Source of the DNA: Earliella scabrosa
Lineage: Eukaryota > Basidiomycota > Agaricomycetes > Polyporales > Polyporaceae
Reading direction: 5' to 3'
NCBI GenBank assembly: GCA_022605405.1
Contig: JABYQQ010000030.1
Span: 186,001 to 250,000 of the forward strand
Length of the DNA stretch: 64,000 bases
Under the pieces are notes generated by a model. The model was given only the letters and a program-made list of their open reading frames with translations, did no database searches and was not told the DNA's origin. How positions within the stretch are numbered: position 1 is the stretch's first letter; the number at the start of each line of letters is the position of its first letter. A program made the translations under genes and the position numbers. Positions 38,156-49,256 of the stretch are shown here, one piece after another.

Positions 38156-38500
38156 TAGGGCTGAGCACGGATCTAATCCAGAGAGCTACAGCTCTCTACC
38201 TACGGGTAATGGTACCTTCAGACCCTCTGATCCAGATCCGTCAAAACCCAAACCTATAGATATTTAGTGTGGGTACCTACAGGTACCTATTGGTCTTTTT
38301 TTCAAGGATGCATATTTATGTGTTTCTCAACTCAACAAATCAAGTATGTTTGTAGAGAAGAATAAATATATTTTCTTGATCCAGATCCGTACAGATCAAG
38401 ATCCACACTGATCCAGATCCGCACTGATCCGAACCTACAGGTATTTTCACAGGTACCTAGACTGTGACCTATAGGTATGTCTGATCCGTGCTCACCCCTA
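38156..38500. mobile_element. hAT-like MITE A, 345 bp
   Basis: It begins TAGGGCTGAGCACGGATC and ends GATCCGTGCTCACCCCTA, inverse of each other at the termini. It is flanked by a perfect 8-bp direct repeat TGGTGGAT (38148-38155 and 38501-38508). Inside are many GATCCAGATC motifs. Termini starting TAGGG plus 8-bp target duplications are characteristic of the hAT superfamily. No transposase is encoded. A truncated relative is at about 61850-61974. Confidence 0.85.
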
Positions 38501-38514
38501 TGGTGGATATAGAG

Positions 38515-38934
38515 ATTGAGCCAACAACCCCGTGCGCATAACCACTAAGCCAAAAGGCAATCCTAATGAGAACTTGAGTTCTCACCAGCCGCGGGATACT
38601 CCGGACGTGTGCTAAGCTCCATGCTTACACTCTCACCCACTTTAGAGACTTTGTCCCACCCTCTGGAAGTTAGCTCCAGACGCTGTGAGGGCTCCACCGG
38701 GTTTTCCAAAGTGGGTTCAGTGATAAGCGCTGCCCCAAGGGTACGACCCCTTGAAAGTTGCCCTCAGCCAGGTTTGAACCTGCACCTGCAACCCTTAAGT
38801 TCTCATTAAGTGTAATGGACACGACTCCGCGCGCGTAACCGCTAAGCCAAAAGGCAATCTTAATGAGAACTTGAGTTCTCACCAGCCGCGGGGTACTTAT
38901 GCGGCTCCGGACGCGTGCTAAGCTCCATGCTTAC
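38515..38934 (-). mobile_element. tRNA-derived SINE-like repeat, copy 1
   Basis: Read on the minus strand it contains an RNA polymerase III A-box-like TGGCTTAGCGGTTA (38849-38836) and a B-box-like AGGTTCAAACCT (38781-38770) at tRNA-like spacing. A second A-box-like head lies near 38538-38551. A closely similar sequence in the opposite orientation is at 50657-51085. Short terminal stretches (GTAAGCATGGAGCTTAGCAC) and an internal TTAATGAGAACT hairpin are shared. Open frames through it are spurious: they exist because the two copies are conserved as DNA. Confidence 0.75.
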
Positions 38935-39167
38935 AGTAGCTGGGCAGGTGGGCATGGAAGGCGAGCCAGTGGCTGGGTGAGCAGGTGTAGAGAACAAGCC
39001 AGTGAGTCAGTCAGAATGGGCCAGTGGATGAGTGTGGAATGGTGAGTGGCAGAATTGCACACGTACGGCATGCAGGCTCAGGCGGACATACAGATTGCAG
39101 AGCAGCTCTAGGGCAGGCAGACAGCTGATAACAGGGCGTAGATAGAGCAGTGAGCAGACAGCGAACA

Positions 39168-39745
39168 TCAACATTGAGTTGAGACTTTGACACAGAAAGG
39201 GAGATGGTGGAAGAGAGCAAAAATCAAGTCAAACAAGCATTGTTGATGACGTGTCCCATTTTCAAACTCCGCCTGGATTTTTCCTTTGTTGAGCTGCTCA
39301 GTGCAGGCTCGAAGTGCTGCTCTGCCTGAGTGTGCCCAGGGGAACATTACGATTGATGAGGTACGAAGAAATCGTTCTTTATGCAGCCAGACACCAGCCA
39401 GACAGATGTCACCATGATCTGTGCCTGTGGGAATTGTTTTGTAACTCAGCTTACAGCAGTAAGTAGAGTTACTTACAAGATAAGTACACTTCAGCACCAA
39501 ATAAGCACCCTTAGCACAGCCACCACCTAGACGCTGTTTTGGGCGCTTATGGGCGCTTTTTTGCGCCTGACATCACACTGTGACATTGTCACTTACATTG
39601 TACAACTTCAGTAACTTCTTACTGTGTGGTGCTATCATCACATATTGTATATCATTCTGTTCGCATTTTACAGCTCTATTTGAATAGATTACTTACAAAA
39701 TACAATCATTAAACCATGGTTCACTATCTGTGTTATACTGCTGTA
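39168..39745 (-). repeat. Dispersed repeat R2, copy 1 (inverted relative to the 57-kb copy)
   Basis: On the minus strand this matches the plus strand at about 57050-57420 over several blocks: an AT-rich part with TAGAGCTRTAAAATGCGAAC, a block of GCGCCCAWAAGCGCCC motifs, and a coding-like stretch reading DHGDICLAGVWLHKERFLR. The minus-strand frame 39500-39168 extends this to about 110 residues with no recognised domain. It is probably the remains of one mobile element family. Confidence 0.6.
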
Positions 39746-41690
39746 GCTAGATATATATGTACATCAGGAAACCGGGGGGTGGGGCTTATGGCCGGTGACG
39801 GCCATAGTTAGTCTACCATTGCCATTATTGTGGGGCTCGGTCTGCCTATAACCAGGTCCGGCGAGAGTAAGAATTGCGAGGCCACGCATGGTCATAATAT
39901 GTGCTGACTATGACCGCCTATGGCAGTAACTCGTGGTGCAAATGAGCAGGCATGGCCTTATGGGGCCGTGGGGAATGTCACATATGAGCAGTAGTGTCCG
40001 TTGCGCACTCCAGTACGGTCATGACTGCCCAGTCAATTGTCATGACTGTACAGTCAATGATCATGAATGACCGCTACTGCTGGGTGCCGATAAATGGAAC
40101 TGAGCAGACGCTAAAAATGCCCATAAATACCAGCTAGGACAATATTACTGCCCAGGTGATCACATTTGTGACTCCAAATGATGGTGGACAAACAAATATA
40201 TTGAGCATATAAACAATACAAACGTGTCTACTGCACTTGCTCCAATGCACTACTAGCGTAACATAACGAGAGACCAAGATGATCATAGCACGAGGCTGAT
40301 ACGCATAAGAGTAAACGTGGCTTGCTTACCAGTGACGACTGGCGATAAGCCGTACATGCCTCGAGAATAGGACACTTACTGACCAGTCCAGGGCTCACAC
40401 TGCAAGTGGCGGCGCAATTGAAGGGGTACTCTGCATGCAACCTCAGGCCGGGAAAGCAACGTACCAGTGTTTGCGTGCTCAGGAGACTCGGAGACTTACC
40501 TGCCCTTAGAGACGACTCGGAGTCTGCTCACCATATCTCACACGACGTACCTTTAAAGTCACTATGCGTCCTGCTTACCTGAATGGCTAGTGCCAGTGAG
40601 TCACTGAGGATACATCCTGCGCATCGTCAACTCGGACTGAGTATTGCGGCGGGTAGTAGTCGAGCGGCGATGAGAAGAGGAGAGAGAAGATGAGGGCGGC
40701 GCTGGGTCGAGAGTTACGGGCCTCTTATGGGGCGCAGTGGAGCTTTGTCTTGCCATGACGTAGGCGAGAGCCCTACATGGACGTCATGATGAGCGCTGAG
40801 CGCTGAGGATCGAATATTGAGGGCTGGAGCGTTGGCATGTCTTGAAGTTAACCAAGTTCGGTTGCACCGGCGCTTTGGACATCATCTGAGAGCTGCGTCC
40901 GAGTCAGCTTGAGGGGCGGCCTGAAGCCAGAGTTAGTCTGCATGCATTCAGATTTGAATTAGTGAGACATCCAGTGCAATGTAATATAGCAATGCTACTT
41001 CGTAGTACATACTTGTCGTGTATGATCCCTGATGAGCTGCTATCAGTCCAGAGTTCTCCAGGAGACGAGAGCGGACATCCCCGGGAAGATCTCATTGGCA
41101 ATGTTTGTCGTGTTAGATTGCATACTGTATTGATAAGTCAGTTCTGACTGACTTCTACCGATCTATGTCATAAATCAACTTTACTGACTGGTTCTGACCG
41201 TTATTTGTCCAGGCTGATAAGTTATCACCATCTCTTGACAGCCCGACAAATAGTGACCATAACTGACCATATAGTGGCGGCATCTGCCGTTCACGATCGT
41301 AGAGTGCTCGTTTGCCTGATGTAACTTTTCTACAGATTCTTTCACCCTTCTTTGACCTCACCACATTACTAGATTTACATGTATTACACTGATTCATTAA
41401 TTGATAAGAGATGAACAGTCACCTATACTCTGCTACTTTGATAATAATTGTGTGATGCTGTTTCAATAGTTACTATATTCTTCTCTTGCTCCTCCCTAAA
41501 TCAATCAGCAGAAGTAAGTCCATGATGCTGTGTGTTCATGGAACACATCAAGTAGGGTATACTACTATTAAGCATGTAAAGATAAACATTGACTCTTAGT
41601 GATTGACTTGTAGTAGGTGTTTCATTAGACTTGAATAACATGTTTGCAAATCATAGTGTTCTTGAGCTGTTCATTCATCAATAGATGTAT
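39745..41690. other. Unassigned repeat-region DNA
   Basis: No gene was recognised. Local features are tandem-like GGTCATGACTG motifs near 40015-40070 and moderate GC at 40440-40930. Short open frames on both strands lack motifs and look like chance. Confidence 0.4.
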
Positions 41691-41735
41691 ATCAAATGGT
41701 CTCCTATATATATATATATTACTGGCACTTCCCCC

Positions 41736-41805
41736 AAAGTGCTGGGGGTCGCAGGGGTCGCAGGGGTCAAGGGGTTGAGCCTGGGGTTGAGCCTGGGGTC
41801 GAGAT
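41736..41805. repeat. Short G-rich tandem repeats
   Basis: Two small arrays lie side by side: a GGGGTCGCA unit repeated about three times (about 41745-41770) and a GGGTTGAGCCT unit repeated about twice (about 41772-41800), just after a TA-rich run (41703-41721). Confidence 0.6.
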
Positions 41806-42458
41806 ATTCTACAGCCTGTGGTGTCTACTGTCCTTTTACTTCTTCCACACTGTCATTATAGTGTTAGCTCGACAGCCTGCATGCTAAGGATGCATCATTC
41901 AGTGAACAATCATATGTTTTCCTCAATCTCTCTTGGTCTCTCTTTCATGGCTCTTTGCTGTCTCTTCTCCTTCTCTTTTCTTATCATGATCATGCTCGTT
42001 CTTTTCACACGCACATTTTTGTTGGTCCTTGAGCTCATTAATCTCTCTGTCTATGTTTCTTCTAGCTGTTTCTCCTTCTTCTGTCTTAATTAATTTGGTT
42101 TTGATGGACACATGAGCTGTGCTCAAAATAGGGGTGCGTCATCATCTGTTGTTGTGCGACCGGATCCATCTCAGGCAATATGGTGGCTCTGGCAGTGTAT
42201 CTCTCTCTTCCTCTCCTGACATGCTGTTGCATGGACAAACTGTGGTGCATCGCAGGCTTATGACACAAGATCCTGACTCTATGTTACACCGGGACAAGTG
42301 CAATGAATGTATCTGAGATGCGTTTCAGGCTCCCATGTCGACATTGCTGTACATTCCTATCCCAACCTCATACATCCCTATTGCCGTGTTCAATCCCATC
42401 TACACATTATTCATCCTGTACTCGAAGTCCCTGTAGTCGGTGAGCGTGCCCATCTGGC

Positions 42459-42915
42459 TAGGGAATAGCAAGGGTGACCCTTGGGTATTGTCACACTCAC
42501 CCTTACCCTTACCCTCCAAAACCCTTACCCTTGACAAGGGTCAAGGGTTTGACCAAGGGTCCAGATTTCCTGACCCTTACCCTTACCCTTCAGTGAAACC
42601 CTTCACAACCCTTGAGGGTTTTCATGTATAAGAAGGTCATATAGCCTTGGCAATGTCTGAACAAGTGCTCTTCAGTGTGTATAAAGCTTTCTAGACCCAC
42701 ATTGATACTATGATTCAAAACTAACTGTGATTAGCTGGCTACACAGTCTGACTTACTGCAGTGTATAGGGTCCATATACACACATTGATCAAACCCTTCA
42801 ACCCTTGGCAAGGGTCAAGGGTTTGACAAGGGTCTTGAGAAGTCAACCCTTACCCTTACCCTTGGTCCATAACCTTGTAAACCCTCAGGGTTTTCCAAAC
42901 CCTTGCTATTCCCTA
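42459..42915. mobile_element. hAT-like MITE F, 457 bp, with CCCTTA-type subrepeats
   Basis: It begins TAGGGAATAGCAAGGGT and ends ACCCTTGCTATTCCCTA, exact inverse ends. It is flanked by a perfect 8-bp direct repeat CATCTGGC (42451-42458 and 42916-42923). The interior is dominated by CCCTTA/AAGGGT subrepeats in both orientations, giving a foldback structure. There is no coding capacity. TAGGG ends and 8-bp duplications put it with the hAT-like elements, but its interior differs from the GATCCAGATC family. Confidence 0.85.
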
Positions 42916-43380
42916 CATCTGGCTGTCTGATGACTTGCCAGACAAGTACAGCATGCCGTTCAGGTCAGAGACAAATGGCAGTGTGTCAATGGCGGAGTGA
43001 GGGGCCTGTGAAGTGTTCATGTCAGGCAGGTTTGTCTCTCGACCATTGGGTGACACATACCCCACTAGCTTAAGTCACCTCTTGGGTGACTCAAGCACAG
43101 AGGGCAGAGAACAGGTGTTTGGCATCTACTTGCTCAGCAATGGCCACAAGAATAATGTTGACCACACTCTGATTGATGTCCGGCGCTTGAAGACATCTTG
43201 CCACAGTGATAGAAGAGACATGGGCACCAGAAGCAACACAAGGTGGTGTGGTTGCTGGTGTAACGATAATTCGACAATGCTGATAGCATTGGCCAGTATC
43301 CCACTTTATTCATCACTCCAAGGCTGCAGCCAAACAGAAATGGGATAATGCTGTGAAAATGGTAGTACACCGCCTCTAGA

Positions 43381-44606
43381 TCAATCTGCCTCCAGATCCT
43401 CCTCATCCTCGCTCATGTCGTTCAGATATTCTCTGTATCTGTCACTGACCAATGCTGGCACAGCCCATTCCTCCACATGTTCTGTCCCAATCATATGGTG
43501 GACCATCAAAAGAATGCAGTTGAAGGAATTAGTAAGAGTGTGGTGGGTGAACGATGGCTGGGGGTAAGGGTCTGTGAAGTCTAGGGGCAGATTAGTGAGG
43601 AAACCAATGTTATGTCAGGCATTACTTACTGAGAATACAGGCCCAGTTCACATGACAAGTTAACGTGCGATCACGTGCACGATAAGCTTGAAGGCCGGTG
43701 AAGTAGTTGAATTCTCCTATTTAAACATTCTGCCAGATCCAGTGTTCAAAGCAGCAAAGTCTGACAGTTGTTGGAGGAGTGAGCGGTGCGTGGATATCTG
43801 TGGTGTGATTAGTAATTTAGTATATATGCACACACAGAAGTAGATAACATACCTGCAGTATCTGACGTTGCAGTGTAAAGGCCTCTGGAGCAGGGTGTGT
43901 GGAGTGTCATGTTGAGCATGTGGGCTGCCATCAGGTGCTGGGTTGAGAACCAGACACCTAAGACAGAGTTTTGAGGCCACATGCCATCAACGGTGGTGTA
44001 GGTGTAAAGAATAGAAAGAAAGATCTGAAAGGAATTGTAGTGGCGCATGGGAATATAATAGGCAGCGGTCATGGCAGGGCGATCATCAGGAAGGGGGATA
44101 TCATTGGTAGAGACAAGAAGAAACCAGTACGGCGTAGGAAGAGTGGTTGAATCACAATTGAAAATATTTTCAGTAGTAAAGATCAAAACTTGATCATCAC
44201 TGAAAGGGGTGGTAGAAACAGCGGTAGAAAACGCAACAGTGGACCACCAACAGAAGTTGATAACATTGTTGAGAGGGTCAAAGATGAAAGATGTTGGTAG
44301 TGATAGGGGGAAATGTAGAAGCCATTGCAGTTGAAACTTGAGATGTAGCAGAAAGGGGAATTTGCAGAGAGAAGTGGGGTGCAGGGTGGGGGTGATGAGA
44401 AGAGGCTTAAGAGCTGTTCTCATATAGCGTTGGAAAACCCTGGGCCCTGACCACATGGGTCTAGTGTGGGAATCAATTTGCAGTAACAATGCCATCACTT
44501 GTGCGATATTGATCAGGTTTGCACCAAATGATGCGATACATGCATTGTTGTGATGTAGAGTAGATACATAACCCAGACTAATAGATGTGGCTGTGGTGTT
44601 GGACAT
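43381..44606 (-). pseudogene. Unknown gene M, paralogue of the divergent gene P, one internal stop
   Basis: Three exons, 44606-43853, 43797-43630 and 43580-43381, join in phase 1 at both splices and give 374 codons. They end in a natural-looking acidic tail (DMSEDEEDLEAD). One in-frame TAA at 43721-43723 interrupts exon 2, so as read the product stops after 276 residues (EHWIWQNV). Beyond it the homology to gene P continues in the same frame (IGEF against LGEF), so this is most likely a recent single nonsense change. Shared positions include YYIP, W-F/Y-STQ, a TMLT/NMTL segment and HWIW/QWFW, and the first intron falls at the same place and phase. No known family is recognised. Confidence 0.65.
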
Positions 44607-44951
44607 GGTGTCATGTACAGTCGAGATCAGATTGAGTCAGAATATTTGTGTGGTATGATATGGCAAAAGCTAACAGTTAGCTTTTTCCGGTCACAGATTA
44701 CATATACAGGTCACAGTCACAACAAAGCTAACAGTGAGCTTTTGAGGGGTGACCATGTGACTTGGCTTATATAATCAGGTCACATGGCCTGTCCAAAAGC
44801 TCACTGTTAGCTTTTGCCGGTCACAAGTTATGTAATCATGTCACACTCACTCACTATATATACCCCTGACTTTGAGGCCTCTAGGTTTCGACTTTCACTC
44901 CCGTTTGTTAACTTGACTCTCTTTCTATCACCCACCACTATTATCCCCATT
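44607..44951. promoter_or_regulatory. Palindromic spacer between divergent paralogues M and P
   Basis: There are three near-identical palindromic sites: 44665-44685 (arms AAAAGCTAAC and GTTAGCTTTT around one base), 44724-44743 and 44795-44815. The second and third are exact inverse copies of each other over 20 bp. CCGGTCACA follows the first and third sites. A TATATATA lies at 44855-44862, 90 bp before the start of P. A TATATAAG on the other strand lies at about 44773-44766 and could serve M. Confidence 0.65.
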
Positions 44952-45975
44952 ATGGCTCTTATTCTCCAACCATCGCCCCTAGCACCCACTGCTCCAGACC
45001 AGCCTATTCTACTCCGTCCTCTGCTCAACTCTTTCACACTCGATGTTTCCAATGTTTTTTTCCTTTGGCATTTTCCTGTTCTTCAACCTGACCGTCACTC
45101 CATCCTCGTCACCTCTGATCCCTTTGTTTCCCAATATCTATGTCATTCCCCTTCCTCGTCCTTACAAGTCACTGACATTCCTGGCTATTTCATTTTTGAA
45201 GAAAAACCACGTCACCTCCGTTCTCCTGATGACTGTTCAGTTTATTATCTTGTTTCTGTCAACTATTATATCCCTCTTCGCCTCCTTGCTTCTGTTATTG
45301 ACATCTGCCGGGACATTTACCTCCACTCCTCCCCATTCATTGCTGAGGTTCGACAGTGGTATTCCACCCAGCTGGGGATCGCTGTGCACACCATGCTCAC
45401 AGTGACCTACCATCTTCAAAATGATGGATTTTTCACCACTACTTCCCTATCTGGTGCGTATCGGTCTGTCATAATCCCTACTTTGCAATCTAATGTTACA
45501 TAATAGATTCTCCACCTATCCCACAAGATGTCCATGTTGTTGCCCTTTCTGAACTTCATCAGTGGTTCTGGCACGTTGTCGAGCTCGGAGAGTTCTCTCT
45601 CCCCCATGCCATTCAAGCTTGGAATATTCATATGCAACCAAACCGTTCCCCACCTTCGGACTGGATTGCTCGTATCAATGGTCAGTTAGCCGTGTACTCT
45701 CTTGGCTTATTAGTCTCTAATTTTGTCATTTTGTAAAGGCACACCCTGATTATCAGTTGACACATCTGTCGATGATTATGGCATCAGACACTCTCTGTGT
45801 CTTGCCCTACTTTTGCCTTGTTGTAGCTGCACTTGAAGAGGCAGATCGTGTTGGAGTTCCACTACCCCACATGCATCTGTTCATTCAAGGACATTGGCTC
45901 AAGGCAATTGCTCTCAAAGAAATAGTCATCACTCGGCCGTATGTGTTTTCTCTGCTTTGTTGGATTGTATATTGA
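44952..45975 (+). CDS. Unknown gene P, divergent paralogue of gene M
   Basis: Exons 44952-45453, 45507-45691 and 45739-45975 give 307 residues. The ATG at 44952 was chosen because a TATA box and a CT-rich leader precede it; an earlier in-frame ATG at 44838 lies upstream of the TATA box. The second donor used (GTGTAC) is weak. The donor homologous to that of gene M (GTCAGT after 45680) would put exon 3 out of frame, as if one base had been gained near 45742-45746. So either the weak donor is used or the gene is damaged. A final intron before the stop is also possible. The protein has no signal peptide and no known domain. Confidence 0.55.
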
Positions 45976-46264
45976 CCTCTCACCAAGATAGGTGATTGAC
46001 TGTGTCCAACAATCGCCATTATGGTCATTGTGCTGCTTGGCTGTGATCTATGTATTCTTGACATATCTATCAAATTGTACTTCTTTTATCTAATGTGACA
46101 TTGGCATGTAAGCGCAACAGATGCACACATTCAGACAATGTATTGAGAGAAACATAAATCCTGATTATGATGATGTAAGAGATCTGATAAATCATATTCT
46201 ATTTTGGCTATATGACCTTTCTATATCTGTTTTGGAAAACTACAACATAATTGCCATAACAGGT

Positions 46265-46486
46265 TAGATCAATCTCTAATCTCATTAATCTCAAATCTCA
46301 TTAATCTCAAAACTTGTCCATCTCAGATCACATCAATCTCAGATCACATCAATCTCAGATTCCATCAATCTGAGATCTTAGCTACAGTATATAAGGGCCT
46401 CAGCTTTGATTTTCTGACACCCCCTCGCTTGTCTCTCAACCACCCCCATCTCTGCTAACACCTCTCCTGTTATCTTTCCAGTTTCA
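46265..46486 (+). promoter_or_regulatory. Repeat-bearing promoter of gene Q
   Basis: A tandem series of about 14-bp units (CATCAATCTCAGAT three times, with ATTAATCTCAAAT variants) lies at about 46265-46378. A TATATAAG box follows at 46388-46395 and a CT-rich leader at about 46425-46485. The layout resembles that of gene P: TATA about 90 bp before ATG. The repeated unit could be a multiple protein-binding site. Confidence 0.6.
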
Positions 46487-49256
46487 ATGGCCACTAGTAA
46501 GTGTGTCTATACTTCTTGGTGGCAGTAACTAATCCTTCTTCTGTTTGGATAGCAATGCATTCTCAACTTCAGGCTGCAATCAATCCCGAGTCTTATGCAG
46601 GCAAACCTCTCCCTGTGGTTCAGACCACTATCAAGAATGGCCTAAGACACTGCAACGCTGCGGACATGTCGGACTTCATGTCCATTCTCAAGACCTTTGC
46701 TCATGGTCCCTTCCTCACCTCAATCAACTCTTTCCATCCCCACTCCTCCCAACGTCCTCTCGACAATGCAGTGGTGGCCACACTGTGCGGGTTCCTTTTG
46801 GTCGACTCTTGGTGCCAGGTTGACTCTGTCAAGGGTCTGGTCAACGCTGCGTATACCATCATTCCTACTCAACAGTGGAAATCTCTTGCCTCTCCACCTC
46901 TCCCCACCTTCTTCAATGTCTCTGCTCTTCCTACACTTCAAGATCTCCCTTCTGGCTATCCTATCTCCTTTTCTCACGGCCATCGCAAAGCCGCTCTGCA
47001 AGCTATGCTTGATCAGCCTGAAACCCGTGATGCCGTCATTGACATGTATGGGGAGGAACTGATGTGGCCTGTCTATGTTATGCCGCAGTGTGAGTTTCAG
47101 AGTTTTGTCACTTCAGTATTACTCCTGCTTATCTCATGTTATTATTTCAGATCTACTCGACTTCATTCCAGAGGAATACTGGACCATGTACATCTTCTAT
47201 CTCAACCGAGTCGATCCTGCCCAGAAGCCTGCAGATTCTACCGAGCTTTTTGCCACCTGGCTCTTCCACATTGATCACCTCTACAATCAGCTATACTGCT
47301 CGGAAGAGCACCGCTACTCCATTTCCACCGTTGCAGACAAAAAGATCACAGACATATACGGCCAATCCAAGATCCACTATCTCACTTCACCAAAGATGCA
47401 TGGTGAACTCAGTCTGAACCATCCACGTGTCCTTTCTACTTTGGCTGCTGCTTTACACATTCCTCCTGCTCGTCTCAACTTCCATCAGGCCATGTTCAAA
47501 GTCATCAAGAAGTCCAACTACTGGGTAAGCCATTTGCACTGTATTTTAATCCATTGTGCACTTATATCAAATCTTATCCTTAGCTGATCGTCACCTTCCT
47601 GGAGCTTGGAGCAGCCCAGCTTCAGCCATATGCCACTGTGCCATATCAGCACTGGAATGACTTTGTCTCTGACAACTCCACAGAGTCCCAGCCTCCCACC
47701 GCTTCTAAGAAATCCGCCACCACTGTCAGTTTGCGCTCTTTGAACGTCAGATTCAATGCACAACAATGGATTCGTCATCTCTACATTCCAGGAGATCGCC
47801 AAGGCAATTCTGACCGCATGGAGAAGTTCATCGATAGCTTGGAAAAGGGTGACATGGATCTGTTGTGGGCTTGGCCAGACCCGTCTCGTCTTGCATGGAA
47901 ACCTGGTTTTTATAACTTTGCCTGTCTACCGCAGAAGGTGAATCAATGTATATTTACAGGCCATATACACATTAACATATATCATTCAGAGTTTCATCTG
48001 GACTGCCATCTGCGGAGGAGGCAGCAAAGCAGATGGTACAAGTGGTACACGGGCTACTTCAAAGACTTGGTTCATGTTGTCTATCTGGTCAGTCACTTTC
48101 TTTCCATATACTATATTCATCACTCAATTTCATTTAGCTTGTCTGGGCGCTAAGTGATTGTCAAACCGCCAATCACTGGGCCAGCACACACAAAAATGGC
48201 AACACAACATTCAGCAGATTCGCTTATTCCAACTCAGCCGATGGTGTCATTTTGGCCTGTCCCGCAGCGGCGCGATCAGCAAGCAATGACAACCGGTGTC
48301 CTTCTTTGCCTTCTCTCGACAACATGGAGCTCGCTGTGCTCTATGACAATGCAACTTCAGAAGACCTGGACAAATTGCACAAGGTGTGTATGTATTTCTA
48401 GTATATGTTATATCTTACTTATGTTTATAACAGGTCGCTCTGGTGTTGATTGATGTTGGCAAAGAGCTCATTGCAGCTCTGTCTGAGTCTATGTGTCATC
48501 TCAAACAGGATGCCACTCCACCTCCCAATTTTGCTACCATTGCCAAGAGCAAGGGTCGTCACAGCTCCTACTTCTACTGGTGCCCTGAGGACTCCCCCCG
48601 GCTTCATCTTTTCGACATTCGGGTTCAACATGGCAAACAACAAACTCTTCCTGGTTCCAATCACTGTTCAGGCTTTCTATCGTCTCTCCACGTCCACGTT
48701 GGTCACAAGGTTACTGGTCAGCGAGAACAGCAGGTCCAATGTTATGCCCAAGCCATCAGCAATGTCTTTTTGCATCCAGCATTTCAGTTCATTTTCTACG
48801 GCATTTTGGAGGTGCGTAGTTCTTTGCTTGGTTATTGCTATTCTCACTCTTCACAAATTTCAGATCAACAAGGTTAACCAGTTCGCACCCACTGATCAAG
48901 CCTGGACTCCGAATCCCTATGCTATCATTCCCTTGGCCCCTATTCCTGTCACCACTGTTGGCAACTCCACTCCAGTTCCATCTCATCGCACTGGTTCTGC
49001 GGCTCCTTTCAAGTCTCCTGCCCCACGTGTTCCTTCACATTCATCACTCGTTCCACAACCTCTACCTCAACCAGCTTCGTCTCGTGCATCTCAGCATCAT
49101 TCACTCCCTCCACAACCTCTCCCTCAACATCAAACACTCATCAATCGTCCATGCCAAACATGGCCCACTTTAAACCAAGTGAGTGATTGTATACACTCAT
49201 GTATAACCTGTAGAGTTATAGACCGAAAGACAAAACATGTACAGCTCACTATATAA
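46487..49256 (+). CDS. Unknown gene Q, large, with Pro/Ser-rich C-terminus
   Basis: Eight exons fit: 46487-46496, 46553-47089, 47151-47524, 47584-47937, 47990-48091, 48138-48383, 48434-48811, 48864-49256, giving about 797 residues. The first exon encodes only MAT plus one base. The donor after 48091 (GTCACT) is weak and that boundary is the least sure. The conserved-looking body contains LPEEYWTMYIFYLN-like and HLYNQLYCSEEHRYS segments, a QHWNDFV region, and a later EDSPRLHLFDIRVQHGKQQ block with several His and Cys. The last 110 residues are Pro/Ser/Gln-rich. No domain, signal peptide or membrane helix was recognised. Long open exons with proper introns, TATA and leader argue that it is real; its location among repeats suggests a lineage-specific or element-borne gene. 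Confidence 0.6.

Noticed and set aside
38670..38882. Conserved 70-codon open frame shared with 50709-50921
   Set aside because: Both lie within the SINE-like repeat; similarity is at DNA level over the whole repeat, including non-coding parts with polymerase III boxes.
40830..40870. 5S rRNA-like fragment (GTTAACCAAGTTCGGTTGCACC)
   Set aside because: Only a short resemblance; no 120-base molecule with internal control regions follows.
42480..42900. Possible internal telomere repeats (CCCTTACCCTT)
   Set aside because: The unit is TAAGGG-like, not the TTAGGG typical of basidiomycete telomeres. It occurs in both orientations and lies within a defined inverted-repeat element with an 8-bp duplication.
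44838..44951. Upstream in-frame ATG of gene P at 44838
   Set aside because: It precedes the TATA box at 44855, so a transcript from that box would not contain it; the ATG at 44952 fits the leader better.
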